From assembly GCA_002238945.1 (NCBI GenBank), contig MPNI01000007.1, forward strand, positions 30,001-93,548: a DNA stretch of 63,548 nucleotides. The letters are read 5' to 3'. Shown piece by piece: positions 54,394 through 63,417 of this stretch. The notes under the pieces were generated by a model. It was not told the DNA's origin, made no database searches, and saw nothing but the letters and a program-made list of their open reading frames with translations. How positions within the stretch are numbered: the stretch's first letter is position 1; every line of letters begins with the position of its first letter. Made by a program: the position numbers and the translations under genes. The DNA comes from Proteobacteria bacterium bin106. GTDB lineage: Bacteria > Bdellovibrionota_B > Oligoflexia > Oligoflexales > Bin106.

Positions 54394-55414
54394 CCTCTTG
54401 GGTGGTTGGTGCTCTGTGGTGTATGCGGAGTCTGATCTTTCCATAAGAGACAGTGATCAGCGTGTGTCTATGGTAGTGGGAGGACAGCGTATTCTTGAAC
54501 CACCATTTGATAGCCAAGTGGTTATATCGAAAAAAGGAGTGGTGAATGTCAAATGGCTGAGTGATGGTAGGGTGTTGCTTACGGCTTTGCGTAGTGGTGT
54601 GATACTTTTTGATCCTACCCCTGTGAGTGAGAGCGGAAGGCGTCTTTTAATTGATGTGAAAACCGTTTATCAAGCAAGGAAAGCTGCCCCGGATGTTATG
54701 TCTCGCAGTAAGAAAACACAGAGTCTATCTAAAGAAGAGATAGCAGCTGCGAGTTTAAAAACCTTGCTATCTCAGAGTTGGTTTCAACAAGCCACCACTA
54801 TTCGTTCTCATTCTGAGGTAGCAGTGGACTGTTTTCATCCAGCTAAGAAAAAAGTTCTGCAAGCTTTGATGAAGCATTTTGCAGAGCGTTTTATTGTGTG
54901 TAAAAACGCAGCTTATCATCTGATGGTGAAAGTGAAGACAAAGAATAAGGGCAAGCGTGAGGATGTTCGTCCGGTGTTGTGGTTTTCTGGTGAGCTTCCA
55001 GATAGTGATGATGCCACACATGGTGATGTGTTGCAGGAGTGGAAGATCCGGGTGAGTCCTAGCAAAAAAGACAATACCTATCAACTTACAGCAAAAAACT
55101 TTGTTGTAGACATCAAGCATCTGGGTTACTATTCTGGCTCTTTGCAGAGCCGTGATATCTCATTTTCTTATACCATCAAAGCTGGGGATGCATCCTCATC
55201 AGGCCATGTTTGGACGCCTTACACTCTTGCTGATTCCTTGCTTCTCAGTGAGCTGGTTTATGAGATCAGGAGGGAGAAAAGTTCATGGAATCGTTATACC
55301 GAAAATCTGCCTATTCTTGGTGTGTTGCTCAGTTCGTCATCACAAAAACAGAGCAAAGAAGGCGTGGAGGTGTATTTTTCTTTGTCTCCTTTGGTTTCTG
55401 TGTCTTCTTTTTGA
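54341..55414 (+). CDS. Secreted protein with a pilus/secretin N-terminal-type domain
   Basis: 357 residues from ATG 54341, chosen because a signal peptide (VVQKSVLFIVLFCSLLGG to SVVYA) follows and AAGG lies upstream; an open frame runs back to 54275. Residues about 30-95 (RVSMVVGGQRILEPPFDSQV, VKWLSDGRVLLTALRSGVIL) follow the repeat pattern of the N-terminal domain of pilus/secretin proteins (as in CpaC/RcpA), here without the secretin domain. The rest is unrecognised. The four-gene cluster 53179-55414 may be a remnant or variant of an envelope machine. Confidence 0.5.
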   Translation: MYIRVVQKSVLFIVLFCSLLGGWCSVVYAESDLSIRDSDQRVSMVVGGQRILEPPFDSQVVISKKGVVNVKWLSDGRVLLTALRSGVILFDPTPVSESGRRLLIDVKTVYQARKAAPDVMSRSKKTQSLSKEEIAAASLKTLLSQSWFQQATTIRSHSEVAVDCFHPAKKKVLQALMKHFAERFIVCKNAAYHLMVKVKTKNKGKREDVRPVLWFSGELPDSDDATHGDVLQEWKIRVSPSKKDNTYQLTAKNFVVDIKHLGYYSGSLQSRDISFSYTIKAGDASSSGHVWTPYTLADSLLLSELVYEIRREKSSWNRYTENLPILGVLLSSSSQKQSKEGVEVYFSLSPLVSVSSF

Positions 55415-55494
55415 AGATGAGCGTATAAAGCCAAAACAAGCTTAAACTTAATAATATAGAGATATAACTCACCGGTTATCGTGGGAGGTCAGTA

Positions 55495-56622
55495 TTGAGA
55501 CGGATCTATTTAGATAACAACGCTATGATGCTTCCCACTGCAGATCATCTTGCTGAAGTGATGCAATGGGTGGGTGATTATATGGGCAATGCTTCTAACA
55601 CTCATTGGGTGGGAAGACGGGCTAAGTTGGTACTGGAAAAAAGCCGTGAAGCTGTGGCAGATTTGCTCGGAGCTCATCGTTCTCAGTTGGTGTTTGTCTC
55701 CGGTGCCACTGAGGGCAATTACATGATATTATCTGCGGTTTTTAAGAAGCTTCAGCGCTCAAAAGTGCTCATAAGTGGAGGAGAGCATGTTTCTCATTGG
55801 CAAAATGCTAAACAGTTAGCCGCAGAGCATGGTTTGGAATATATAGAGATTCCGCTATTAGCATCTGGACAGGTGGATGAGTCAGCCTTGTTAAAGGCTT
55901 TGGATGATGATGTGGGTTATGTGGGGTTGTTTTATGTGAATCATGAGACCGGTATAAAAAATCCCATATCTGCATTATGTCCTCTGATCAAGCAGCACGC
56001 TCCTCATTGTTATATTCATATTGATGCAGCTCAGGCTTTAGGCAAAGAAGATCTGAGTTATGTGGCTTCCAGTGTTGTGGATTCACTGACTGTGAGTTCA
56101 GCAAAAATAGGTGGGTTATCTGGTACAGGGGCTGTGTATATAAAGGATATGGCAAGGTTTGAGCATTATATGGTAGGAGGGCAGCAAGAGAGAGGCTTGC
56201 GTCCTGGTACAGAAAATCTTGCTGGAATCATCTCTTTTGGTTTACGTTGTCGTCATGTCCATGACTATCCTCATTGGCTGTCAGCATCTCGTGAGTTATT
56301 TGCCTATTTGCATACGTCTTTACGTGCCATTCCAGGGGTTCATATCCATGGTGATATGCAATACTCTTCGCAATTAGCCTTATCGTTTTGTTTGAAAGGT
56401 CGTAGTGCGTTATCGTTACAAACGGCCATGGAGCAATACGGAATTGCGGTGGGGCATGGTTCTGCCTGTCAGCGTGAGCCATCATCTGCATCATCGGTGT
56501 TGTTATCTATGGGAGCGGATGCTTGGCAGGCATCTCATTCTTTGCGGGTGAGTTTGTCAGAGCATCAAAAACGCGAAGACTTAGAGACCTTCTTAGGTGT
56601 TGTGACAGGTGAATTTTATTAG
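55495..56622 (+). CDS. Cysteine desulfurase (IscS/NifS-like)
   Basis: 375 residues from TTG 55495 (SD GGGAGG). A class V PLP enzyme taking sulfur from cysteine for Fe-S clusters and other uses. The start YLDNNAMMLPT, the PLP lysine in VSSAKIGGLSGTGAVYI, GGQQERGLRPGTEN and the active-site Cys in VGHGSACQREPSS are all present. No IscU/SufU gene is adjacent; an NfuA-type carrier is encoded at 62680. It follows the 53-55 kb cluster by 80 bp. Confidence 0.9.
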   Translation: MRRIYLDNNAMMLPTADHLAEVMQWVGDYMGNASNTHWVGRRAKLVLEKSREAVADLLGAHRSQLVFVSGATEGNYMILSAVFKKLQRSKVLISGGEHVSHWQNAKQLAAEHGLEYIEIPLLASGQVDESALLKALDDDVGYVGLFYVNHETGIKNPISALCPLIKQHAPHCYIHIDAAQALGKEDLSYVASSVVDSLTVSSAKIGGLSGTGAVYIKDMARFEHYMVGGQQERGLRPGTENLAGIISFGLRCRHVHDYPHWLSASRELFAYLHTSLRAIPGVHIHGDMQYSSQLALSFCLKGRSALSLQTAMEQYGIAVGHGSACQREPSSASSVLLSMGADAWQASHSLRVSLSEHQKREDLETFLGVVTGEFY

Positions 56623-56745
56623 CCTAGAAGATATGACATCTTTGTTTTGTAGTATGCTTGAGGAAAGCTCGAAGAGGGGTTAGCCATGGGATAGACTGAG
56701 CTGATGGGATGATGAGATGATGAGATGATGAGATAAGAGGTTAGG

Positions 56746-57573
56746 GTGAGTGAGTTAAGTCGGTTGATGGGTATTTTGAGTAGTCGTCATCCTTCTGTGG
56801 CGTTGTATGTATGGTTACGTCGTTTGGTTTTACGGCTTGGGCATCTTATCGGTGAAGTGTTGATATTTGTTGTGGAGATATGTCGTCAGATCATATCACC
56901 TCCATTTCGTCTTCGATCGATTCTGTATCAGGTGGATTTTATAGGCTCTCAGTCTTTTTTTGTGACCGTTGTGGCAGCTTTTTTCACCGGTGCGGTATTT
57001 GGCTTACAAATTGGTCATATATTTTCCATGTTTCGTTCTCAATCTTTGATTGGAGCCATCACCTGTGATGCTTTAACTCGTGAGTTATCTCCGTTAATCA
57101 CCGGTTTTTTGATGGCAGGTCGTGTGGGATCTTCCATGACGGCAGAAGTGGCAGCCATGAAATTTACCGAGCAAATTGATGCCTTGAAGGTGATGGCTGT
57201 CTCTCCTATGTCTTATCTTGTGGTGCCTCGTGTTGTGGGATCGTTGATTGCGATTCCTGCCTTAAACATTGTTTTTCTTTTGCTTGGCAGTGTGGGGGCA
57301 TTTATGGCTTCTAAGTATTTTTTCTATGTGGATTATGGCACGTTTATCCATCATACATTGCATATAGTCACTATGGCTGACTTGGTGTTAGGCTTTTGGA
57401 AGTCGGTGGTGTTTGCTGCAGTGATCAGCATAACCTCGTGTTATTTTGGTATGAAGGCTCAAAAAGGCAAAGGTGGCATTTCTGTATCCACAACACAATC
57501 TGTGGTAACAGCATTGTTGTTGATATTGATTCTTGATGCACTGATTACCTTTATGGATATTGTGATTTTATGA
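56746..57573 (+). CDS. mlaE: MlaE-family phospholipid transport permease
   Basis: 275 residues with about five membrane helices. The family core is AFFTGAVFGLQIGHIF and GRVGSSMTAEVAAMKFTEQIDAL. MlaE moves glycerophospholipids between inner and outer membranes with MlaF (ATPase) and MlaD-type substrate-binding proteins. It overlaps mlaF by 4 bp. No MlaD gene is seen next to it. Confidence 0.9.
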   Translation: MSELSRLMGILSSRHPSVALYVWLRRLVLRLGHLIGEVLIFVVEICRQIISPPFRLRSILYQVDFIGSQSFFVTVVAAFFTGAVFGLQIGHIFSMFRSQSLIGAITCDALTRELSPLITGFLMAGRVGSSMTAEVAAMKFTEQIDALKVMAVSPMSYLVVPRVVGSLIAIPALNIVFLLLGSVGAFMASKYFFYVDYGTFIHHTLHIVTMADLVLGFWKSVVFAAVISITSCYFGMKAQKGKGGISVSTTQSVVTALLLILILDALITFMDIVIL

Positions 57574-58298
57574 TCGAGTTCTATCATGTGAGCAAATCTT
57601 TTGGCACGTTTAAAGTGCTGGATAATTTGTCTTTTTCCATTGGATCTGGTGAGTTGGTATATATCATCGGTCGTTCAGGGGAGGGCAAATCTGTGGTGAT
57701 GCGTCATATAGTGGGATTGTTATCTCCTGATCGAGGTCAGGTGAATATTCACAACCAAGACTTAGCTTCATATACTCCTAAGCAACTTGAAGATTACCGC
57801 AAAGATGTGGGATTTTTATTTCAGCATGGTGCTTTGTTTGATTCCATGAATGTTTTAAAAAATGTTATGTTTCCTCTCCGTGAACGTGCTCAAATGCGTT
57901 ACGCAGAGATCAAAGAAGCTGCCGAAGAGGCTCTTGCTATGGTGGGATTGAGTAAGGCATTGCGTGCTCGTCCTGCAGAACTTTCTGTGGGGGAAAAAAA
58001 ACGGGTGGGACTTGCTCGTGCGTTAGTATGTCAGCCTACTTTGATGCTCTATGATGAGCCCACCACCGGCTTGGATCCGATGTTAAGTGATATGATCGAT
58101 AAATTGATCATGAAGATCCAGCATTCCTACACCAACCTCACTTCGGTAGTGATCAGTCATGATGTTCAGGCGGCATTGTATTATGCTGAGCGGATTATCA
58201 TGCTAGCAGGAGGTAAGGTGCATCTACAAGGACCACCTCAGATATTTCATCATTCTCAGGATGCTTTTGTCCGTGCTTTCATTGCAGGAGCAACTTAA
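57570..58298 (+). CDS. mlaF: MlaF-type ABC ATPase
   Basis: 242 residues. Walker A GRSGEGKS, Q-loop FLFQHGALFDSM, signature LSVGEKKRVGLARAL and Walker B LMLYDEPTTGLDP, switch SHD. The QHGALF region is typical of MlaF. It is coupled to mlaE (ATGA overlap). The signature's second position is Val instead of Gly, as found in some members. Confidence 0.88.
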   Translation: MIEFYHVSKSFGTFKVLDNLSFSIGSGELVYIIGRSGEGKSVVMRHIVGLLSPDRGQVNIHNQDLASYTPKQLEDYRKDVGFLFQHGALFDSMNVLKNVMFPLRERAQMRYAEIKEAAEEALAMVGLSKALRARPAELSVGEKKRVGLARALVCQPTLMLYDEPTTGLDPMLSDMIDKLIMKIQHSYTNLTSVVISHDVQAALYYAERIIMLAGGKVHLQGPPQIFHHSQDAFVRAFIAGAT

Positions 58299-58382
58299 TC
58301 TGAGTGTTTGCTTTGTTTTTGCTATAAGCGGGGGTACTCGGGTAGCTTGCTTTAGAGTTTTTAGCTCGTTTTTGCTCGTTTT

Positions 58383-58790
58383 TTAGTTGGTTCTTTGTTT
58401 GATACGTGCTGCTTTACCGAAGCGTTTGCGGAGGTAATAGAGCCGAGCACGACGAACGATACCACGTGAGATCACTTCGATGGATTCGATGTATGGGCTA
58501 TAGAGAGGGAAGGTTCGTTCAACACCGATACCACCAGAGGCGATTTTGCGCACAGTGAAGGTGGCTGAAGCACCGCCAAGAGTGTCGTTTTTGCGTTTAA
58601 TCACCACTCCTTGATAAGCTTGAACACGAAATTTACGATCAGCAAAAGGAATGAGTTTGCCAGGTTTATCTTGTTTTTCTTCAATTTTATAATGCACCTT
58701 AACGGTATCACCGCTACGAAACAGAGGGATATCTTTCTTTAAGGATGAATGTTGCTTGGTTTCAAAAGCTTGCAATATGGGTGATTTCAT
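58383..58790 (-). CDS. rplS: 50S ribosomal protein L19
   Basis: 135 residues. [15 protein letters not shown] at the start, [32 protein letters not shown] and [17 protein letters not shown] at the end are the L19 hallmarks. It carries a short insertion (around [13 protein letters not shown]) compared with common L19. It stands alone here; the usual rpsP-rimM-trmD neighbours are absent. Confidence 0.95.
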   Translation of the reverse strand: MKSPILQAFETKQHSSLKKDIPLFRSGDTVKVHYKIEEKQDKPGKLIPFADRKFRVQAYQGVVIKRKNDTLGGASATFTVRKIASGGIGVERTFPLYSPYIESIEVISRGIVRRARLYYLRKRFGKAARIKQRTN

Positions 58791-59326
58791 AACACTGACC
58801 TAAGCGAAGTATGGATACAGGAAGGGTTGTATGTAGAGTTTGAATGAGGGCTTGTCGGGAATAATAGGTATAGGGAATATAGGCTTATGTTTAGCAGTTA
58901 ATGATGAGGGATTAATGATGAGAGATTTTCAAATGAGTTCACTAGCCTAACGTAAATAACTTAGTGTAGTGTAAGGTATTATGACGGGTTCAGCAAGCTG
59001 AAAATTTTGCGTTCATGGTGGCTTTAAGCTTATGGCTAAAGGTGTCGTTATTTCTTTATTGATGGGTGTATGATAGGTGTGCATGTTTAGGTGTGCATGT
59101 TTAGGTGTGCATGTTAAGAATTGAGGGTGTTTTGAGGATATGTGACATGGCTGGTCAGGATGGCTAGTGCTAGTGATACGCAATGCGTGCTCTGTGCTGT
59201 GTGAAGAAATAGCTATCTTGCAGACTATCTTGCAGACTATCTTGCAGAATAGCCGTCTTGCAGAAAGCTAAGAACGAGTGAGTTTACAGGTGGTTTGGCT
59301 AGTGGTTTTACGAGGAGGTGAGCGGA
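58791..59326. other. Gene-free interval with short tandem repeats
   Basis: No gene. The 14-bp unit AGGTGTGCATGTTT occurs three times (59077-59117) and CTATCTTGCAGA-type units about four times (59210-59265). The promoter of rplS must lie at its left end. Confidence 0.6.
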
Positions 59327-60256
59327 GTGTCTAAGGCCAGGTTTTTTATGTATAAGCTTGCTGGAAAGCTATGCACAGCAGAAGCTGTAGCAGCGATGCG
59401 TGGTGCTTTTGCCCATTATCCATCTCATCCTTTAACCAAGCTTCTCTATGATCCTTATGCTTATAGGTTTTGTAGTTTCCCTTTCAATCTTGTCTTCTTT
59501 TTTCCACCTCTTACCATTCCTGTATTCAAATTCTATTACCGTAAGTTGATGCTTTGTGCCTCATCTTTGTTTATTCGTTCTTATAAAGCTGAAAAATGGT
59601 TGGATCAATATATCGAAGAACACAATATGGATCAGTGTGTATTGGTTGCAGCAGGTTATGATACGTTTTCTGCTAGGCGTAAAGACTTGGTTGATCAGTT
59701 GCAGGTATTTGAAGTGGATTTGCCAAATGTGCAAAAGAAAAAACGTGAGGTGATGGTTCAAGTCTTAGCTGATAAGAGTGTTACAGAGCGTATTCATTAT
59801 GTGGGAGCTGATCTTTCGAAGGTTTCTTTGCTAGAAGCCTTAACAACTTCTGATGCTTTTGATCAGCAGAAGCCAGCTTTCTTTTCCATGTTGGGCTTGT
59901 CTTATTATTTACAAAAAGATGTTTTTTATGATGTATTGAAGAACTTTTCCAAAGATTTTGCTGTGGGATCAGTGCTAGCTGTGGATGTATTGCTCACTGA
60001 TGAATCTTTGGCTCATGAGCATTTGCAGTACAAGCGTCATATTATGGATTTTGTGAGTGCTTTAGGTGAGCCTATGGTGTTTGAGACCAATTTGGATGAG
60101 CTTAAAGATAAGGTGGCAGAATTCGGTTTAAAGGTTGTGGAAAGTCGTTTAATGAATGACATGGCAGGAGAGTTGGGCTTGCAAAATGATCCTTCATCTC
60201 AGAAATGCTGTTATGCGTTTGTGCTTTTTGAAAATATATCTTCAGATGTTAAGTAA
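59327..60256 (+). CDS. SAM-dependent methyltransferase, PPM1/LCMT family
   Basis: About 309 residues from GTG 59327, preferred to GTG 59318 because the SD CGAGGAGG fits it. Motif I is VLVAAGYDTFSARR, followed by VFEVDLPNVQKKKREVM and a FFSMLGLSYYLQ block, as in the leucine carboxyl methyltransferase-like family. Bacterial members are often of unknown substrate. It converges on rnhB with a 15-bp overlap. Confidence 0.82.
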   Translation: MSKARFFMYKLAGKLCTAEAVAAMRGAFAHYPSHPLTKLLYDPYAYRFCSFPFNLVFFFPPLTIPVFKFYYRKLMLCASSLFIRSYKAEKWLDQYIEEHNMDQCVLVAAGYDTFSARRKDLVDQLQVFEVDLPNVQKKKREVMVQVLADKSVTERIHYVGADLSKVSLLEALTTSDAFDQQKPAFFSMLGLSYYLQKDVFYDVLKNFSKDFAVGSVLAVDVLLTDESLAHEHLQYKRHIMDFVSALGEPMVFETNLDELKDKVAEFGLKVVESRLMNDMAGELGLQNDPSSQKCCYAFVLFENISSDVK

Positions 60257-61072
60257 GCTTTTAACCGGTGCGTATGAGCGGCGATGGATAGCACTCACTC
60301 CACGGCGTTGTAGGGCGTTTTTGTGGGCTGGAGTTGGATAGCCTACATGAGATGAGAAGCCATAGCCTGCATATTGTGGAAAGAGGCGTTCCATGCGTTT
60401 GATGGCAGAGTCTCGATGGGCTTTGGCAATAATCGATGCAGCGCCAATACAAAGCAGCTCTTGATCACCTTTGATGATGGCTATTTCACGGTGGTGGCGA
60501 TTATGGCAGTTTGCAGAAAATTCATCGGCTAGATTGAGTGGAAAACGGCCATCAATGCAAACCAGAATATCTGAAAAGTACTCTGTGGTGCTATGATGTG
60601 GTTGTGAAAAGTTACAGGTGCGTGCAAGTTTGATGGTGGCTTGTTGCATAGCTTTGATGCTTGCTTGGTGAATGCCTATTTGGTCGATGATATGAGGTTT
60701 GATGCTAGCTATAGCATAACCTCTGCATATCTTTTTGATGAGGTGTGCTGCTGTGTTGCGCTGTTTTTCTTTTAAGCTTTTAGAATCACAAATCAGCTGA
60801 ACATGATGATGAGGTAATTGGTTGAGTTGAGGTATATCGAGCATGACAGCTGCAGCAACTACGGGCCCTGCAATACAGCCACGTCCCACCTCATCCACTC
60901 CTATAACGCTATCAAAGCCAGCATTATACCACCATCGTTCACGTTGGTCTCTGGGTTGGTTGAGTCCGGTGGTTATAGCTGTGCACCCCGGCGAGCATGT
61001 GCTTGCTGGTGCGGGGAGTTTGAGATAACGCTTATGCCAGATACAGTTGGTGTTGTGGCATGATGAGAGCAT
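60242..61072 (-). CDS. rnhB: Ribonuclease HII
   Basis: 276 residues. The catalytic core begins at GVDEVGRGCIAGPVVAAAV (about 57-75), with CDSKSLKEK, VCIDGRFPL and HRDSAIKRM after it, so all acidic residues are present. It removes ribonucleotides and RNA from RNA/DNA hybrids. The first 50 residues are unusual, Cys-rich and probably not conserved; the true start may be internal. It lies two bases downstream of the thioredoxin frame's stop region in the same orientation. Confidence 0.92.
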   Translation of the reverse strand: MLSSCHNTNCIWHKRYLKLPAPASTCSPGCTAITTGLNQPRDQRERWWYNAGFDSVIGVDEVGRGCIAGPVVAAAVMLDIPQLNQLPHHHVQLICDSKSLKEKQRNTAAHLIKKICRGYAIASIKPHIIDQIGIHQASIKAMQQATIKLARTCNFSQPHHSTTEYFSDILVCIDGRFPLNLADEFSANCHNRHHREIAIIKGDQELLCIGAASIIAKAHRDSAIKRMERLFPQYAGYGFSSHVGYPTPAHKNALQRRGVSAIHRRSYAPVKSLLNI

Positions 61073-61074
61073 TC

Positions 61075-61413
61075 TTAAGTGTTTTCTGTGTACTTGCTGA
61101 TCATGGTGGTGATTTGTGATTTAGCCACTGATCCCACTAAAGAATCCACAAGCTCTCCTTTGTGAAAGAGAGCAAGATAGGGAATAGAACGTACTGAATA
61201 CCGTGCTGGTACATCCACATGTTCATCCACATTGAGTTTTCCAATCACCACTTTGTCGTGATATTCTTGGGCCAACTCATCTATGGTTTTGGTGATGGCC
61301 ATACATGGTCCACACCAGGGAGCCCAGAAATCTACCAATACTGGCATGGGATTATCAAGGACTTGTGATGAAAAATTATCATCACTAAAAGTTTGGGTAT
61401 AGGGGTTGGTCAT
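61075..61413 (-). CDS. trxA: Thioredoxin
   Basis: 112 residues from ATG 61413, preferred because it gives the standard start MTNPYTQTFSDDNF; an open frame continues to 61500. The active site is WAPWCGPCMAI, followed by IGKLNVDEH and the cis-Pro in SIPYLALF. A general disulfide reductase. Just upstream of rnhB, likely co-transcribed. Confidence 0.93.
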   Translation of the reverse strand: MTNPYTQTFSDDNFSSQVLDNPMPVLVDFWAPWCGPCMAITKTIDELAQEYHDKVVIGKLNVDEHVDVPARYSVRSIPYLALFHKGELVDSLVGSVAKSQITTMISKYTENT

Positions 61414-61656
61414 GGTGTAGCTTTCTTCTGGGTTTTTGGTTTTTGTTTGCTGTTTTTGTTTGCTGTTGGGTGAGGGGAGCTTGTAGGTGGTGTACAGCAA
61501 GCTGTGTTGTCACCACTCCTCGTCTTTTTCCTCTATCACCAATATACTATGGGGTATGATGTCATCATTTGTCAACAATGGGCTTTTGTATGAGAGGATA
61601 TAGCTGCTGTTTTGTTGATGATCATGTTATATGATGGACGCTGTTTGATTTTTTAA

Positions 61657-62556
61657 ATGTGTATGCCAAGAGAGTTTCAAGAGAGTTTTTTGAGTATATC
61701 TTCCATTAGACATTTCCATACCCTTACCAAGCCGACTATCAGCTTGTTGGTGGTGATCAGTGCACTGCCGGGATTTTTGTTACCTCAATCTTCTCTGCCA
61801 GATATGTGGTTGTTGATTGTGATGGTGTGTGGGGTGTATTTGTGTTCAGCTTCAGCGGCGGTGTTTAATCAGGTGTTGGAGTGGAAGATCGATAGCACCA
61901 TGTCCCGTACCGCTAGGCGATCTTTGCCAGCAGGGCATATGCCACGTTGGCAGGCAAGTCTTTTTGCTTGGTTATTGGGCATAGGTGGGTTGGTTGTTTT
62001 ATGGTTTTATGTTTCGCCATTGTCAGCTTTGATAGGGTTGATAGGGCATGTGTATTATGTGATTTTTTATACGCTGATTTTGAAAAAACGCACGGAAATG
62101 AATATTGTTATTGGCGGTGTTGCAGGTGCTGTGGGGCCGTTGATGGGGGCTGCTGCTGCTGGATCCATATGGTCTTTTGAGGCATGGTTGTTGTTTATTC
62201 TTATCGTCCTTTGGACCCCTCCTCATTTTTGGTCTTTATCGTTGAAGTATCAAAAAGATTATGCACGGGCGGGCATTCCCATGTATCCTGTGGTTTATGG
62301 AGAATCTGCCACACGGCGGATGATTTTTTTGTATTCTCTATCATTGTTACCAGTGGTGGCGTTGTTGTGGGTCAGTGGTTTGTTATGGGCTAGTTTTTTC
62401 AGTTGTTTACTGACGTTGTATTTTGTCTATTTGGGTTGGAAACTCTATAAAGATAACAATAATAAAGGAGCTATGCGGCTGTTTCATTTTAGTTGTATTT
62501 ATGCTCTATTGGTATTTGTGTTGATGGCCACAGAAAAATGGTGGGTGTTGGTATAG
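61657..62556 (+). CDS. ctaB: Heme O synthase (protoheme IX farnesyltransferase)
   Basis: 299 residues with about nine TM helices. The UbiA-family motifs are NQVLEWKIDSTMSRTARRSL (first prenyl-binding site) and a second near WTPPHFWSLSLKYQKDYARA followed by GIPMYPVV. It adds a farnesyl tail to heme b for heme-copper oxidases. No oxidase subunits are in the window. ATG 61657. Confidence 0.92.
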   Translation: MCMPREFQESFLSISSIRHFHTLTKPTISLLVVISALPGFLLPQSSLPDMWLLIVMVCGVYLCSASAAVFNQVLEWKIDSTMSRTARRSLPAGHMPRWQASLFAWLLGIGGLVVLWFYVSPLSALIGLIGHVYYVIFYTLILKKRTEMNIVIGGVAGAVGPLMGAAAAGSIWSFEAWLLFILIVLWTPPHFWSLSLKYQKDYARAGIPMYPVVYGESATRRMIFLYSLSLLPVVALLWVSGLLWASFFSCLLTLYFVYLGWKLYKDNNNKGAMRLFHFSCIYALLVFVLMATEKWWVLV

Positions 62557-62679
62557 TACTGTATGGCAATGACGACAGGATAAGCACTGTCAGCAAAGAG
62601 ATAAAAGCAAAACAACATAAAAAACAAGAATTAGGCTTTTTGTATCTTATAGATGTGTACATGGAACGAGGAGAGAGTG

Positions 62680-62907
62680 GTGATTGAGCAACTGCAAAAA
62701 GTGATCGAAGGAGAAATCAATCCTTATTTGGCTATGCATCAAGGAGGTGCAGAGTTGGTGGACTTTGCTGATGGCATTGTAACTTTAAAGCTTCATGGTG
62801 GATGTTCTGGGTGTCCATCATCTCAACTCACTCTTTTTAATGGCATTGTACCTATTCTTAAAGAGCATTTTCCTGATGATATTGAAGATGTGGTATTAGC
62901 CCATTAA
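62680..62907 (+). CDS. NifU C-terminal (NfuA-type) Fe-S carrier
   Basis: 75 residues from GTG 62680 (SD CGAGGAGA; GTG 62677 also possible). The two-Cys motif is in LHGGCSGCPSSQLTL. This is only the carrier domain, as in short Nfu proteins, which deliver 4Fe-4S clusters. Cysteine desulfurase is encoded at 55495. Confidence 0.88.
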   Translation: MIEQLQKVIEGEINPYLAMHQGGAELVDFADGIVTLKLHGGCSGCPSSQLTLFNGIVPILKEHFPDDIEDVVLAH

Positions 62908-63004
62908 TAGCCCATTGACAGCGGCTTGCTGTTATGTGGCTGGCATGCATTCTTCTTGATCTTGGCTATGAGCTGGTTTTATAAGGCCTAGCTCATGGCT
63001 CATC

Positions 63005-63417
63005 CTGGCTTTGACATTTCAAATTTAGAAAAAAACGTAACACACTAAAATAACAGGCCTTTTTTTAAGCCATCTTTGCTCTTTTGAGCAAAGATGGCTT
63101 TTTTATGTGTTATCTCATTCAACTTCACAGCCATCCTTATTTAAGCATCTGCTCTTCATGATCCATCTATCCATAAGACATCATCTCTCATCTATGGATA
63201 TAAATGACTAAATGAAATGTCCTTATGGATTTTTGAAATTTTTATATACAATCATGCTTTCTCGATATACGGCGCATATGACACTCTTCACCCAACAAAT
63301 AAGGAATGCTTATCATGAAAAACACCCCCCATTCACAACCATCACAGCAACGCGGCAGTTATACAGCGTGATCGTTGATCACTTTATTTATTTACTTATA
63401 TAAGGATGGTATCTATA
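63005..63417 (+). repeat. Second copy of the element's left end and leader
   Basis: About 400 bases matching 44741-45132: GACATTTCAAATTTAGA tip, terminator, and AT-rich leader ending GTGATCGTTGATCAC and TATAAGGATGGTATC. One small block (CAACGCGG near 63345) is missing from the other copy. Here the leader runs directly into an ORF. Confidence 0.85.
63068..63105 (+). terminator. Terminator in the second copy
   Basis: Same 14-bp stem as at 44802, but with a TTTT loop instead of AAAA. Confidence 0.88.

Noticed and set aside
63212-63403. 63-codon ORF in the second element copy
   Set aside because: Lies in the leader, is not conserved in frame in the 45-kb copy, and ends before the real ATG at 63418.
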